A stretch of DNA of 64,000 bases from an uncultured Desulfobacteraceae bacterium (GCA_903953895.1 CAJBLH010000196.1:1-64000); one strand, 5' to 3'; counted from the first letter of the stretch, positions 7,578-18,026 are shown. Notes: a model not told the origin generated them from the letters alone. Translations and numbers: made by a program.

Positions 7578-8990
7578 CTACCATCCCCAGGTCAGATAAC
7601 TGTGAATGGAGTCGGCAGAATTTCTCCCGGCGCCCATTGCCAAAATGACGGTGGCTGATCCCGTGACGATATCGCCACCGGCCCAGACCCCTTTTTTGGT
7701 TGTCTTTCCGGTTTCCGGATCTGCGGTGATGTACCCCCACTTGTTTAGCATCAAATCCGGAGTCGTCTGGGTCAGCAGCGGGTTGGCGCCAGCACCCACG
7801 GCAACGATTACCAGATCGCAATCCATCATGAATTCCGAGCCCTTAACCGGTATGGGGCGTCTTCTGCCGGATGCATCCGGCTCGCCCAGCTCCATTTTAA
7901 GGCATTCCATGCCGGTCAACCGGCCTTTCTCATCACCGACAAACCGGGTGGGTGCGGTCAGGAGAAAAAATTCAATGCCTTCCTCTTCCGCATGATGAAT
8001 TTCAGCCTTTCGGGCAGGCATCTCATCACGAGACCGGCGATAGACAATGCGTACACTGTCTGCGCCCAGGCGCATGGCGGTTCGCGCCGAATCCATGGCC
8101 ACGTTTCCGGCGCCCAGAACCACAACGTTTTTTCCCATGGGAATCGGCGTATCCACATTCGGATAGAGGTAGGCCTTCATGAGGTTTGCCCGCGTGAGAT
8201 ATTCATTGGCGGAAAGAATGCCGACCAGGTTTTCTCCTGGAATGTTCATGAATTTGGGAAGACCGGCGCCGACACCCAGATATACGGCGTTATAGCCTTC
8301 TTCAAAAAGCTCATCAAGAGACACGGTTCTTCCCACCACCTGGTTGCATTCCACTTTGGCTCCCAGTCGTTCCAGAAAAGCCACTTCGGAGAAAACGATT
8401 TCCTTGGGAAGCCTGAATTCCGGAATGCCGTAAACCAGAACACCCCCCGGTTTATGAAAGGCTTCGAGGACCGTGACGTCATGGCCTTTTCGGATCAGAT
8501 CGCCTGCCACGGTAAGACCCGATGGACCGGATCCAACGACCGCCACCTTTTTGCCAGTTGGTTTGTCCTTGGGTGGCAGTTCACCGGTGCCGTGCATCCG
8601 CTCATAATCTGCAACAAACCGTTCCAGATTTCCTATGGCAACGGCGTCACCTTTTTTGCCCACAATACAGTTGCCTTCGCACTGAATCTCCTGGGGGCAC
8701 ACGCGTCCGCAGACTGCTGGAAGGCTGTTTTTTGTCCATAAATTACGGATGGCGCCGGTCATATCCCCTTTGGTAACCAGGCTGATGAATCCGGGAATAT
8801 CCACCGCCACCGGACAGCCATCGACGCAGCCGGGCTTTTTGCATTGAAGACATCGGCTGGCTTCCGCCATGGCCTGTTCCATGGTGTAGCCAAGGGGTAC
8901 TTCCTGAAAATTTCGTCTTCTGACTTCTGGTTTCTGTTCCGACATGGATTGCCGGGGGGTCGTTTTTTTGGTATCTGCTTTTTCCGCCAT
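7578..8990 (-). CDS. nfnB: NfnL-type NADPH/ferredoxin oxidoreductase large subunit (GltD-like)
   Basis: A 470-residue flavoprotein related to the small subunit of glutamate synthase. It has an N-terminal cysteine cluster for [4Fe-4S] clusters (CLQCKKPGCVDGCPVAVDIP, then CGRVCPQEIQCEGNC). An FAD-binding Rossmann motif follows (VAVVGSGPSGLTVAGDL, about residues 148-164), then the NADPH motif VVLGAGNVAMDSARTA and a C-terminal GGDIVTGSATVILAMGAG. Stand-alone 'GltA' proteins look the same, but the adjacent small subunit at 9078-9911 makes the electron-bifurcating NADH-dependent ferredoxin:NADP+ oxidoreductase (NfnAB) the likelier role. Confidence 0.85.
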   Translation of the reverse strand: MAEKADTKKTTPRQSMSEQKPEVRRRNFQEVPLGYTMEQAMAEASRCLQCKKPGCVDGCPVAVDIPGFISLVTKGDMTGAIRNLWTKNSLPAVCGRVCPQEIQCEGNCIVGKKGDAVAIGNLERFVADYERMHGTGELPPKDKPTGKKVAVVGSGPSGLTVAGDLIRKGHDVTVLEAFHKPGGVLVYGIPEFRLPKEIVFSEVAFLERLGAKVECNQVVGRTVSLDELFEEGYNAVYLGVGAGLPKFMNIPGENLVGILSANEYLTRANLMKAYLYPNVDTPIPMGKNVVVLGAGNVAMDSARTAMRLGADSVRIVYRRSRDEMPARKAEIHHAEEEGIEFFLLTAPTRFVGDEKGRLTGMECLKMELGEPDASGRRRPIPVKGSEFMMDCDLVIVAVGAGANPLLTQTTPDLMLNKWGYITADPETGKTTKKGVWAGGDIVTGSATVILAMGAGRNSADSIHSYLTWGW

Positions 8991-9077
8991 ATAACCTCCG
9001 GGTTAATGATGAATGATGATAAATGATGAATCCATCATATAACATCCCAATTTCATGATTTATTATTCGTAATTCGG
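8991..9077 (-). other. nfnS-nfnL spacer with ATGATGAA reiterations
   Basis: An 87-base spacer with reiterated TGATGAA units (AATGATGAATGATGATAAATGATGAAT around 9005-9031). It also carries the AACCTCC complement that supplies the GGAGGTT ribosome-binding site of nfnL. Confidence 0.5.
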
Positions 9078-9911
9078 TTATGCCTGCTGAAGGGTGCAGT
9101 AATCGTTATAGCACTTTTTCTCATCTTCACAGTAAGCCTGCAGTCTTCGCATCAGCTCATCGAAATCGACCTGATGGCCGTCGAATTCCGGCCCGTCCAC
9201 ACAGGCGAATTTCGTTTCTCCGCCGACCGAAACCCGGCATCCGCCACACATGCCGGTTCCATCGACCATGATCGGATTCAGACTGACCATCGTCGGCACG
9301 TTGAAGTCTTTGGTGATTTTGGACACAAATTTCATCATGGGAACCGGACCGATGGCGACAACAAGCTTCGTGTCACCTTTTTCCAGAACCTGCTTGAGTA
9401 CTTCGGTTACAAATCCGTGATGGCCGTAAGAGCCATCGTCCGTGCAGACATGAAGCTCATGCGAAGCCGACCGCATCTGATCTTCAAGAATCAGAATGTC
9501 TTTGCTTCGGGCGCCAATGATGCTGACAACATTGTTTCCAATTTCCTTCAGCCCCCGGGTAATCGGATGCAGAACGGCAATCCCTGTTCCGCCGCCGACA
9601 CAGACCACGTTGCCCATTTTTTCCAGGTGGGTGGGTTTGCCCAGTGGCCCGATGACATCCTGATAGCCTTCTCCGACTTTCAAGGATTTAAATAAAGCCG
9701 TGCTTTTGCCGACCACCATGTAAATGATGGTGATGGTGCCTTTTTCCATGTTTGTATCCGCCATGGTCAGCGGAATACGCTCGCCGGTTTCATTGGCCTT
9801 GAGGATCACGAACTGCCCGGGTTTTGCTTTTTTGGCAATCAGGGGCGCCTCGATTTCATTAAGGACGATAGTACCGCCTGCCATTTCCTTGCGATCAACA
9901 ATTTTAAACAT
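9078..9911 (-). CDS. nfnA: NfnS-type sulfide/dihydroorotate dehydrogenase-like FAD/NAD-binding subunit
   Basis: A 277-residue protein of the ferredoxin-NADP reductase / PyrK-like family. It has an N-terminal beta-barrel FAD domain (PGQFVILKANETGERIPLT), an NAD(H) motif (VVCVGGGTGIAVLHPI, near residue 105) and a C-terminal [2Fe-2S] site (GTGMCGGCRVSVGG, then FACVDGPEFDGH). In NfnAB this subunit oxidises NADH and passes electrons to the large subunit. AGGTCTGTAATG gives a good ribosome-binding site. The start overlaps the end of the MBL-fold gene by 8 bases. Confidence 0.87.
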   Translation of the reverse strand: MFKIVDRKEMAGGTIVLNEIEAPLIAKKAKPGQFVILKANETGERIPLTMADTNMEKGTITIIYMVVGKSTALFKSLKVGEGYQDVIGPLGKPTHLEKMGNVVCVGGGTGIAVLHPITRGLKEIGNNVVSIIGARSKDILILEDQMRSASHELHVCTDDGSYGHHGFVTEVLKQVLEKGDTKLVVAIGPVPMMKFVSKITKDFNVPTMVSLNPIMVDGTGMCGGCRVSVGGETKFACVDGPEFDGHQVDFDELMRRLQAYCEDEKKCYNDYCTLQQA

Positions 9912-10770
9912 TACAGACCTCCAAAGATTCAGATGGTGATGAATTAAGCAGCACGAGTTGGCTGCAAATATCCTGAGATGAAACGGTCAATTGTGTATAC
10001 AGGGGATTGATGGCCTGGCAGACTTCCGCCAGCGCTTTTTCCGGGGTGTTGTTGGTTTCACTTAAATGGGCCAGAATGACATGCTGCAAGTGATCATGCT
10101 GAATTTCCTCAAGAAGAATCCGGGAATCCTGATTGGAAAGATGACCGGTTCTGCCATTGACCCGCTGTTTTAAATGCCAGGGATACGGGCCGCTGATCAA
10201 CATGTCCGGATCATGATTGGCTTCCAGAATCAGCAAATCGCATGACTGCAAGTGGTGCCTGACCATAGCCGTCACAATACCGAGATCGGTGGCGATGCCG
10301 ATTTTTCTTTGGTTCAGTGTAATCGTAAAACCGGCCGGATCTGCGGCATCATGGGAAATGGAAAAAGGATGGATATGTAACGTATTAATTTGAAACGACG
10401 CTCCGCAAACGTACAGAACCGTTTTCCGGATGCTTTTTACCAGGGGCAATGCGGCTGCGAGTGTTTTCGCACTGATATACACAGGAAGGTTGTAGCGCCG
10501 GGAAAGCACACCCACGCCACGGATGTGGTCCTCGTGTTCATGCGAGACAACAATGGCATCCAGAGATTCAGGATTTATATCCCTGGATTTCATCCGTCGC
10601 TCGATTTCGATTCCGGAAAGGCCTGCATCCACCAGAATGGCGGTGCGGCCATCTGAAACATAAATGGCATTGCCCCTGCTGCCGCTGGCCAGCATGCACA
10701 AGGAAATACCGGATGATTGCGGTGCCGGCGGATTGGATAAAAACGCCAGATTGTCAGACATCTTTTTCAT
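9904..10770 (-). CDS. MBL-fold metallohydrolase (YycJ-like)
   Basis: A 288-residue metallo-beta-lactamase-fold protein. The metal-binding motif SHEHEDHIRGV (HxHxDH) is near residues 77-87, and a further histidine lies in HAHxx-type position (ILAHLSETN near 245). The opening LCMLASGSRGNAIYV is typical of the YycJ/WalJ group, which are probably nucleases or phosphodiesterases. It is translationally coupled to nfnS. No regulatory partner (WalRK) is present, so the physiological role is open. Confidence 0.8.
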   Translation of the reverse strand: MKKMSDNLAFLSNPPAPQSSGISLCMLASGSRGNAIYVSDGRTAILVDAGLSGIEIERRMKSRDINPESLDAIVVSHEHEDHIRGVGVLSRRYNLPVYISAKTLAAALPLVKSIRKTVLYVCGASFQINTLHIHPFSISHDAADPAGFTITLNQRKIGIATDLGIVTAMVRHHLQSCDLLILEANHDPDMLISGPYPWHLKQRVNGRTGHLSNQDSRILLEEIQHDHLQHVILAHLSETNNTPEKALAEVCQAINPLYTQLTVSSQDICSQLVLLNSSPSESLEVCNV

Positions 10771-10841
10771 GCATCGCTCTGTCTATTCCTCAGGAAAATC
10801 AAAATATGCAAGAGCAAGCTCTTGTCAACGCTGTGTGATGG

Positions 10842-11306
10842 CTATTTTCCCGTATGGCCGAATCCACCCGCATTCCGGCAGGTTTCATCCAGACAGTCGA
10901 CTTCTTCGAGCCCTGCCTGATACACCCTGTGAATGATCATCTGGGCGATCCGATCTCCTCGATGAATCGTGTAGGCGTGTTTTCCCAGATTGATCACCGC
11001 TACCTGGATTTCTCCGCGATAATCCGCATCAATGGTGCCAGGCGAATTGATCAGTCCGATTCCGTGCTTGACGGCAAGCCCGCTTCGGGGCCGAATCTGG
11101 GCTTCATAGCCATTGGGAATGGCCATCTTCAATCCGGTTGGAATCAGGTGAATGTCACCGGGCGCCACGATCACATCCTGCGAAACAGCGGCGCATAGAT
11201 CCATACCGGCAGCCTGAGTCGTCATATAGCGGGGCAGCGGGATATCCGCATCCGCCTTCGGAGCGGTCCGGCAAAAGCGGATGGTTGGAGGTGATTCAGT
11301 ATCCAT
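10842..11306 (-). CDS. dut: dUTP diphosphatase
   Basis: A 154-residue trimeric dUTPase, converting dUTP to dUMP and pyrophosphate. The five conserved motifs are visible: [30 protein letters not shown] (catalytic Asp), RIAQMIIH and the C-terminal GGFGHTGK, which is slightly shortened. It follows the M16 peptidase gene by 29 bases in the same direction, probably as the tail of the translation operon. Confidence 0.93.
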   Translation of the reverse strand: MDTESPPTIRFCRTAPKADADIPLPRYMTTQAAGMDLCAAVSQDVIVAPGDIHLIPTGLKMAIPNGYEAQIRPRSGLAVKHGIGLINSPGTIDADYRGEIQVAVINLGKHAYTIHRGDRIAQMIIHRVYQAGLEEVDCLDETCRNAGGFGHTGK

Positions 11307-11335
11307 AAATCATTTCCACTTAGAAAAAACCGCCG

Positions 11336-12607
11336 TCATGCAGTCATGAGCTGTTCAAATTGAGATGCTTCAATAACCGGCCCATGAAGCGTCAGTGTCA
11401 TTTGTCGATTTACAAATATTTCTGCTGCAAGCACCCGGATGTCCGCTGGGGTGACCCGGTCGATTCCATCCAGAATTTCCTGTAACGGGGTATAGCGTCC
11501 AAAATGAAATTCACCCTGAGCCAGCCGCGCCATCTGGTTTTCATTGCTTTCAGAAGCCATGAGCAGATTTCCCTTGCTAAATTCTTTGGCATGCTGAAGT
11601 TCCTCTTCCGAGACGGGGCTGTCTTTGAGACCTTGCAGCGTATTCAAAATAAGGTCTACGGTTTCAAATGCATGCACGGGATCGACACCGGCATATGCGC
11701 CGAACATGCCCGAATCCACAAACGAGGAAACATATGAATAAACCGAATAGGCCAGGCCCCGCTGTTCTCGGATCTGCTGAAACAACCGTGAACTCATGTT
11801 TCCGCCCAGAATGGTGTTCATCAGGGATGACACGTATCGTCTGGGATCCGTCGTGGATAAACCCTGGGCATTGAGACAGATATGAACCTGTTCGAGATCT
11901 TTCGGATGAATGCCTACATGGAAGTGGCCCTGAGGGACCCCGCGGCCCGGAATGGGATTTCCGGATTTTACCGCTTCAAATGCCGGCCGGGCCAGATCCA
12001 CCAGGTGATCATGTTCGATGTCGCCGACGGCTGTCACGACAATCCGATTCGGCTGGTAGAGCCGCTCAAAAAAACTGCGAATGTTTTTGGAATCGAATTT
12101 CAGAATATTGTCACGGGTTCCCAGGATCGATCGTCCCAGCGGATCATCCCCCCAGAACGATCTTGCCGCCAGTTGGTGGACATATTCATCCGGTGCATCT
12201 TCCATCATGCCGATTTCCTGAAAGATGACCGGACGCTCTTTCTCGATTTCCGCTTCGTCAAATAAAGAATTCAGGAAAATATCCGTCAGAATTTCCGACA
12301 TGGTTTCCAGGTGGTTCGCCATGACCTTGGCATGGTAACAGGTATTTTCCATGGATGTAAAGGCGTTGGTATATCCGCCGATCGCATCGAAGGCTTTGGC
12401 GATTTCAAAAGCCGATCGCTTTTGGGTTCCCTTGAATATCATGTGCTCGATAAAATGAGACAGTCCGTTCTCAGCATCGGACTCATCCCGAGATCCGATG
12501 CTGACCCAAACCCCCATGGAAACGGACTGAACGTGTGGCATTCTCTGGGAGAGAATGCGGACACCGTTTGACAGCGTGGTTTTCTCGATTCTGACAGCTT
12601 GTTTCAA
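11336..12607 (-). CDS. M16-family zinc peptidase
   Basis: A 423-residue processing-peptidase-like protein. The inverted zinc motif HFIEH (residues 51-55) lies in GLSHFIEHMIFKGT, and the downstream glutamate of the family is in the AFTSMENTCYHAKV region. The C-terminal M16 domain includes the R/Y pair region GLAYSVYSYVSSF. It begins 4 bases after the pnp stop, the usual position for this peptidase in Gram-positive and deltaproteobacterial pnp operons. No signal peptide is seen, so it is cytoplasmic. Confidence 0.9.
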   Translation of the reverse strand: MKQAVRIEKTTLSNGVRILSQRMPHVQSVSMGVWVSIGSRDESDAENGLSHFIEHMIFKGTQKRSAFEIAKAFDAIGGYTNAFTSMENTCYHAKVMANHLETMSEILTDIFLNSLFDEAEIEKERPVIFQEIGMMEDAPDEYVHQLAARSFWGDDPLGRSILGTRDNILKFDSKNIRSFFERLYQPNRIVVTAVGDIEHDHLVDLARPAFEAVKSGNPIPGRGVPQGHFHVGIHPKDLEQVHICLNAQGLSTTDPRRYVSSLMNTILGGNMSSRLFQQIREQRGLAYSVYSYVSSFVDSGMFGAYAGVDPVHAFETVDLILNTLQGLKDSPVSEEELQHAKEFSKGNLLMASESNENQMARLAQGEFHFGRYTPLQEILDGIDRVTPADIRVLAAEIFVNRQMTLTLHGPVIEASQFEQLMTA

Positions 12608-12611
12608 AAGA

Positions 12612-14696
12612 TTATTGCTCCTCTTCCAAAACCGCCTTGTGGCTTAACCGAATCTTACCGTCCCGGGAAATCTCAAGAACTTTTACCTTGAGCGTATCGC
12701 CTTCTTTTACCACATCCGTCACCTTTGTCACCCTTCGGGTGGAAAGCTGGGAAATATGAACCAGGCCATCGGTACCCGGTGAAATCTGAACAAAAGCGCC
12801 AAAATCCATCACCTTGACAACCGTGCCTTCGTAAATTCTTCCGACTTCCGGCTCCATGACGATACCTTGAATCAGCTTCATGGCGGCATCGCCTTCGGCC
12901 TTTGAAATCGCTGCGATCTTCACCAGCCCCGTATCATCGATTTCAACGCGGGTATTGGTTTCGCTTTGAATCGAGCGGATCATTTTTCCGCCCGGACCGA
13001 TGACATCCCGAATTTTATCCGGATTGATCTTGATCGTCACGATGGCCGGAGCATACTGAGAGATTTCTTCCCGTGGTTTGTCGAGCGACTCGAGCATCTT
13101 GCCGAGAATATGGAGTCTGCCGGCGCGTGCCTGTTCCAGCGCTTTTTCCATGATTGCCCGGGAAAGCTCGTGAATCTTGATGTCCATCTGAAGAGCAGTA
13201 ATGCCTTCGCTCGTACCGGCAACCTTAAAGTCCATATCGCCGGTATGATCCTCATCCCCAAGAATATCCGATAAAATCACCACGGTATCCCCGTCTTTCA
13301 CCAGCCCCATGGCAATTCCAGCCACCGGCGCCTTGATGGGAATACCGCCGTCCATCATGGCCAGGGTTCCTGCACACACCGTTCCCATGGAAGAGGAGCC
13401 ATTGGACTCCAGAACCTCGGACACCACGCGGATGGTATAGTCGAAATCAGCTTTGGCAGGCAGCACTTTTTCAAGGGCCCGTGTGGAAAGACCGCCGTGT
13501 CCGATATCTCTACGGCTTGGGCCCGAAAGTCTCTTGACCTCGCCCACGGAAAAAGGCGGGAAATTGTAATGAAGCATGAACGGCCGGGATTCTTCACCGC
13601 TCAGGGTTTCGACCCGCTGCTCGTCCTGCCCGGAACCCAGGGTCAAAACCCCGAGTACCTGGGTCTCTCCGCGGGTAAACAAGGCGCTGCCGTGTGGTCG
13701 GGGAAGTATCCCGATTTCACAGGTAATGGGCCGGATTTCATCGAATTTACGGTTGTCGATACGCCGGCCTTCTTTTAAAATCAGATTCCGGCTGATGGTT
13801 TTCTGGATGCTTTGAAGGATTTCCGTTACTTCCACTTTCCGATCGGCAAATGCATCACCCAGCTCTGCCATGACCTTGGATTTGACGGCGCGGATTGCGG
13901 CATAACGTGCGACTTTCTCAGGGATTGCCAGTGCATCCTGAATGCGCTGAAGCGCCGACAATTCGACTTTTTTCACCAGATCGGCATCTTTTTCTGGCAT
14001 GGTAAATACCCGTTTGGGCTTTCCGCAGATTTCACGAAGCTTTTTCTGAATCTCGATGACCGGCTGCATGGCTTGATGACCAAAGAAAATAGCTTCGAGC
14101 ATATCCGCTTCGCTGACAATATTTCCGCCGCCCTCTACCATGACAACACCCGTAGCGGATCCAGCAACGATAATATTGATGTCGCAGGCATCGAATTGTT
14201 GCAGGGGCGGATTGAGGACAAGCTGTCCTTCGATTCGACCCACCCGAACACAGGCGATCGGACCTTCAAACGGTATATCGGAGAGACCTAACGCAGCCGA
14301 TGCGCCGATCATGGCCAGGGTATCGGGATCATTTTCCTGATCCATGGACAGTACCGTAGCAATGACCTGGGTTTCAAAATTATACCCTTTTGGGAAAAGC
14401 GGCCGGATGGGCCTGTCGATCAGCCTGGCTGTCAAGGTTTCTTTTTCACTGCCTCTTCCGATTTCACGGCGGAAATAATTTCCTGGAATCCGGCCAGCGG
14501 CATAAATTTTTTCCATATATTCAACCGTTAACGGCAGAAAATCTCCTCCGGTGCTTTCGGTGGTGGACACCACGGTCACCAGGACGATCGTCTCTCCGTA
14601 TTGAACCACAACAGCTCCTGAAGCCTGTTTGGCGACTTTTCCGGTTTTAATGCTTAACGGTTTATCCCCGAGTGTTGCTTCGAGAACAACTTCCAT
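12612..14696 (-). CDS. pnp: Polynucleotide phosphorylase
   Basis: A 694-residue 3'-to-5' phosphorolytic exoribonuclease of the RNA degradation machinery. It contains two RNase PH domains (N-terminal from [15 protein letters not shown], second from [22 protein letters not shown]), a KH domain ([15 protein letters not shown], near 565) and an S1 domain ([18 protein letters not shown], near 630). The length is normal. It lies downstream of rpsO as in most bacteria, with a 200-base spacer containing a weak CCGGCA/TGCCGG hairpin. Confidence 0.96.
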   Translation of the reverse strand: MEVVLEATLGDKPLSIKTGKVAKQASGAVVVQYGETIVLVTVVSTTESTGGDFLPLTVEYMEKIYAAGRIPGNYFRREIGRGSEKETLTARLIDRPIRPLFPKGYNFETQVIATVLSMDQENDPDTLAMIGASAALGLSDIPFEGPIACVRVGRIEGQLVLNPPLQQFDACDINIIVAGSATGVVMVEGGGNIVSEADMLEAIFFGHQAMQPVIEIQKKLREICGKPKRVFTMPEKDADLVKKVELSALQRIQDALAIPEKVARYAAIRAVKSKVMAELGDAFADRKVEVTEILQSIQKTISRNLILKEGRRIDNRKFDEIRPITCEIGILPRPHGSALFTRGETQVLGVLTLGSGQDEQRVETLSGEESRPFMLHYNFPPFSVGEVKRLSGPSRRDIGHGGLSTRALEKVLPAKADFDYTIRVVSEVLESNGSSSMGTVCAGTLAMMDGGIPIKAPVAGIAMGLVKDGDTVVILSDILGDEDHTGDMDFKVAGTSEGITALQMDIKIHELSRAIMEKALEQARAGRLHILGKMLESLDKPREEISQYAPAIVTIKINPDKIRDVIGPGGKMIRSIQSETNTRVEIDDTGLVKIAAISKAEGDAAMKLIQGIVMEPEVGRIYEGTVVKVMDFGAFVQISPGTDGLVHISQLSTRRVTKVTDVVKEGDTLKVKVLEISRDGKIRLSHKAVLEEEQ

Positions 14697-14896
14697 ATGT
14701 TTGCCTCCTTAAAATTTTAGCGATATCATCCCGACCTGATGGGTACATGTCGCATCGGGGTCATGCTGGCTGATGGTTTGCATGAACGGCTGAGTCTCAC
14801 CATCACAAAACTTAAGCCAGCAAGCGGGCAAAGTTCTGTATGGAACCCTTGAGTTTAACAACGTCCGGCAATGCCGACGCTGCCGGTAATTCTTGA

Positions 14897-15166
14897 CTAC
14901 CTTCTCAATCCCAGGGTTTCAATAATGGTTCGATACCGTTGAACATCTTTGTTTTTGACATAATTCAGCAGTCTGCGACGCCTACCGACCAGCATCAGCA
15001 GACCTCTGCGGGAATGGTGATCTTTGGTGTGCACTTTCAGGTGTTCCGTCAGATACGTAATGCGGTGTGTGATGAGGCCAACCTGTACTTCCGGGGAACC
15101 GGTATCACTCTCGTGAAGTTTATACTGATCGATCAGTTTTTTCTTGTCTTCGGGCTTAAAAACCAC
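14897..15166 (-). CDS. rpsO: 30S ribosomal protein S15
   Basis: An 89-residue S15, the normal length, binding 16S rRNA in the platform of the small subunit. It begins [18 protein letters not shown] and has the signature [21 protein letters not shown] place the start at GTG 15166, preceded by GAGGA about 10 bases upstream. The open frame continues to 15283, but the extra 39 residues have no ribosomal-protein similarity. Confidence 0.94.
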   Translation of the reverse strand: MVFKPEDKKKLIDQYKLHESDTGSPEVQVGLITHRITYLTEHLKVHTKDHHSRRGLLMLVGRRRRLLNYVKNKDVQRYRTIIETLGLRR

Positions 15167-15376
15167 TTTCTGTAATCCTCCTGTTATTCGAATAGTGAAA
15201 TGGGTGAATTCCGCTTCACCCCCGCGGGCATTCATCTCGACTTTCCATGAACTATCGGCCACGGAAAGGTAACAACATGTCACTGCTTATCAGGCCAAGG
15301 CTGAAACCCGGGTTGATGAATGCGTAGCCTCGGGCCAAGCTCCGACTATTTCAAAGGCAGCCTGCGCGTACTGTCT

Positions 15377-16300
15377 TCAGGCTGTCGCAAACGAACAGCA
15401 ATACCCAAATCCGTGTTGAACCGGGTCATAGCTGAGAATGGAGAGCAGACGATTGCTTCCGTCAAGGATCTTTACCAGATTCTCTCCGGGTAAAAGACAG
15501 GATGGCGGAACATCTGCCGCTGTAATCATCATGCCATATTTGATCTTATCCGTCAAAGCTTTATCCGCCTGAAAAGAAACCATATCCGGCAGCGATTCAG
15601 CCATACCGGTCAAATGCCGGCCGATATCACCGGTCCGGGCTGATTCTTCGAGTTCAGCGAGCGTAACGGCATCCGCAAGTGTAAAACCGCTGCTGGCAAT
15701 GCGCCGGAGATGCTTCAGGTGGCCGCCGCACCCCAGAATTTTTCCCATATCCGCACAAATTGTCCGCACGTAGGTTCCCGCGCTGCAACTTACCTCAAAT
15801 CGGACCAGAGGCAATGATATCTCTTGAATATCAAGCCGGTAAATCTGGATCTGACGCGCCGGCTTTTGAACCGGTACGCCTCTTCTGGCAAGCCGGTACA
15901 GGGGAACACCCTGGTGTTTCAATGCCGAATATACCGGCGGAGCCTGGTTCATGGTTCCTGAAAAAGATGTGATGACGGCCCGCAGAATATCTTCCGGGAT
16001 ATCGACTGCCTCAGCGGTTGCAATGATGGTTCCCGTAGAATCCTGAGTGTCTGTTTCAATCCCCAGGCAAAGTTGCGCCTGATAGGTTTTGCCGCTGTTC
16101 AGCCAGAATCGGGCCAGTTTTGTCGCCTGATTGATGCAGACAATCAGAACGCCTGTGGCAAAGGGATCGAGTGTGCCGGCATGCCCCACCTTCTTGAGCT
16201 GAAGCAGGCGCTTGATGGTAGAAACAACCTTGGCGGAAGACAGGCCGGCGGGTTTATCGATCACTAGTATCCCGTTCAGGGAATCGTCAGTTGTCTGCAC
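15377..16300 (-). CDS. truB: tRNA pseudouridine(55) synthase
   Basis: A 307-residue TruB that makes pseudouridine 55 in the T-loop of tRNAs. The catalytic motif GHAGTLDPFATGVL carries the nucleophilic Asp near residue 45, and the opening GILVIDKPAGLSSAKVV is typical. A further family motif, CSAGTYVRTICADMG, is near residue 175. It sits between nrnA and rpsO in the nusA-infB operon. Confidence 0.94.
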   Translation of the reverse strand: MQTTDDSLNGILVIDKPAGLSSAKVVSTIKRLLQLKKVGHAGTLDPFATGVLIVCINQATKLARFWLNSGKTYQAQLCLGIETDTQDSTGTIIATAEAVDIPEDILRAVITSFSGTMNQAPPVYSALKHQGVPLYRLARRGVPVQKPARQIQIYRLDIQEISLPLVRFEVSCSAGTYVRTICADMGKILGCGGHLKHLRRIASSGFTLADAVTLAELEESARTGDIGRHLTGMAESLPDMVSFQADKALTDKIKYGMMITAADVPPSCLLPGENLVKILDGSNRLLSILSYDPVQHGFGYCCSFATA

Positions 16301-16416
16301 AGCCTGCCTCGTTTATTTTATACATGTTGAGCGGTCATAAACTGTGGTTTCTTTGACTCTCTTTTTGAGTGGGCGGCGGTCATGACCGTTTACCATACCA
16401 TATCTGTTATCCCCCC

Positions 16417-17400
16417 TCATACGGATTCTGTTAAACGCAGGATATGCGCTTTGATTTCCGGCAGAGTGGATTCAATGCTGAAACCCGCAGCGCTTTGATG
16501 ACCTCCGCCGCCGAACATCGCGGCAATGGCGGCCACATCCACACTGCCATCAGATCGCAGGCTGACATGATAGGGTCGGAGGGGGGATCGCTCACTGTTA
16601 TCGTTGGACTGCTCCTGTATCAGCACAGCGATCCTGACATCCTGAATGCGCCGGGCATAGTTGATCATGCCATCCGCATCCTCGGGCTGCGTACCGGTTT
16701 CATTCATCATGGCCCGCGTCAAGGCCATGAGAGAGACTTTTCCGTCATCGGATATTTCAATGGAATCAAGTGCGAGGTTCAGCAGTTTGATCCTTCCCAG
16801 TGAATAGGTGCCGTAAACATGCTGAGCCACCTGGAACGGATCGACGCCACAGGCAACCATGTTTTCGCAGATATGAAACGTGGTCCGGTTGGTATTGGAA
16901 AAGCGAAACGAGCCGGTATCGGTCAGGATTCCGGTGTAGATACAGGTGGCCAGCTCCCGTGTAAATGGAACCTGCATGCGTTCAAACAGATGGAATAGAA
17001 TTTCCGTGCAGGCACATGCCTGTTCATCGATCAATTGGCAGGTTCCAAACCGGGTATTGGTAATATGGTGATCAATATTGATGATTTCCGGTATCCGGCT
17101 GATCGTGGCGGATGCTTCGCCAATCCGCTGTAAATCGCCGCAGTCCAGAACCACGGCCGTATCGAACTCATCGGCCGAAATCAGTCGGCTGCCGACACAA
17201 TGAACCCGAGGCAAAAAACGATATACGGCCGGAATCGGGCTTTCGTTATAGAGCGTGATCCGTTTGTGATTCCCCTGCAGCGCCAGATTCATGGCAAGCA
17301 GTGATCCGATGGCATCTCCGTCGGGACTGGCATGGGTGGTAATCAGGATATTTTTGCTATCATTCAGGCGGTGTATGAGATGATCCATCTGCTGTATCAA
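16417..17400 (-). CDS. nrnA: DHH-family oligoribonuclease / pAp phosphatase (NrnA-like)
   Basis: A 327-residue DHH/DHHA1 phosphoesterase. Metal-binding motifs include THASPDGDAIGS (residues about 22-33), VLDCGD and NIDHHITN (DHH). The C-terminal substrate motif is FGGGGHQSAAGF. NrnA-type enzymes degrade nanoRNAs and dephosphorylate pAp. It overlaps the end of rbfA by 41 bases, giving translational coupling. Confidence 0.9.
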   Translation of the reverse strand: MIQQMDHLIHRLNDSKNILITTHASPDGDAIGSLLAMNLALQGNHKRITLYNESPIPAVYRFLPRVHCVGSRLISADEFDTAVVLDCGDLQRIGEASATISRIPEIINIDHHITNTRFGTCQLIDEQACACTEILFHLFERMQVPFTRELATCIYTGILTDTGSFRFSNTNRTTFHICENMVACGVDPFQVAQHVYGTYSLGRIKLLNLALDSIEISDDGKVSLMALTRAMMNETGTQPEDADGMINYARRIQDVRIAVLIQEQSNDNSERSPLRPYHVSLRSDGSVDVAAIAAMFGGGGHQSAAGFSIESTLPEIKAHILRLTESV

Positions 17401-17734
17401 TCGATTTCAAGACTTGGTCAATCCGTGAACCGTAATCAAAAGATTCATCATAAAAAAATCGGAGTTCCGGCATGTACCTCAGTCCCAACTGTCCGGCCAG
17501 CGTGCGCTTGATATATCCCACAGCACGGTTGAATCCTTCGACAGCATCTTCACTGGTATATCTGCCCGGACTCAGGGTAAAGTAAATTCTGGCGTTTCGC
17601 ATATCTTTGGACATCTTTACCCCGGAGATGACAACGCGATTCAGCCGGGGATCACTGATATCTTTTCGAAGAATTTCCGAAATGACCCTTTGTATCTCCC
17701 CGGCAACCCGTTCCGATCTTGTATAGGATTTCAT
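17360..17734 (-). CDS. rbfA: Ribosome-binding factor A
   Basis: A 124-residue KH-fold factor for late 30S maturation and 16S 5'-end processing. Characteristic stretches are RVAGEIQRVISEILRKDISDP and the KDMRNARIYFTL segment. Its first codons overlap the stop of the DUF503 gene by 4 bases. Confidence 0.93.
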   Translation of the reverse strand: MKSYTRSERVAGEIQRVISEILRKDISDPRLNRVVISGVKMSKDMRNARIYFTLSPGRYTSEDAVEGFNRAVGYIKRTLAGQLGLRYMPELRFFYDESFDYGSRIDQVLKSIDTADGSSHTPPE

Positions 17735-18018
17735 AGCACCATCATTTCCATTTCACTGTTGATGACTTGTGCAAATCGCAGGTCATTGGCAAGATTCAGA
17801 ATTTTGTCCATTTTGGAGTTCACCACCGGCCTGCTGTTTCCGACCAGGGCAAACCCGATCTCGGCTGTCTGGTGCATATCATTGGCGCCGACTTCTGCAA
17901 CAGACACATTGAAATGGTTCTGAATCTGATGAATGACCGACTTGACGACCGATCTCTTCTCCTTGAGAGACCGGCAATCGTGCAGTCTGAAAGTAATGAT
18001 TCCGTATCCGACAACCAT
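17731..18018 (-). CDS. DUF503 (YlxP-like) protein
   Basis: A 95-residue member of the DUF503/YlxP family, recognisable by IITFRLHDCRSLKEKRSVVKS and FNVSVAEVGANDMHQTAEIG. It is commonly encoded between infB and rbfA, as here. The biochemical role is unsettled; a ribosome-related function is inferred from its neighbourhood. Confidence 0.88.
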   Translation of the reverse strand: MVVGYGIITFRLHDCRSLKEKRSVVKSVIHQIQNHFNVSVAEVGANDMHQTAEIGFALVGNSRPVVNSKMDKILNLANDLRFAQVINSEMEMMVL

Positions 18019-18026
18019 CAGCGCAC

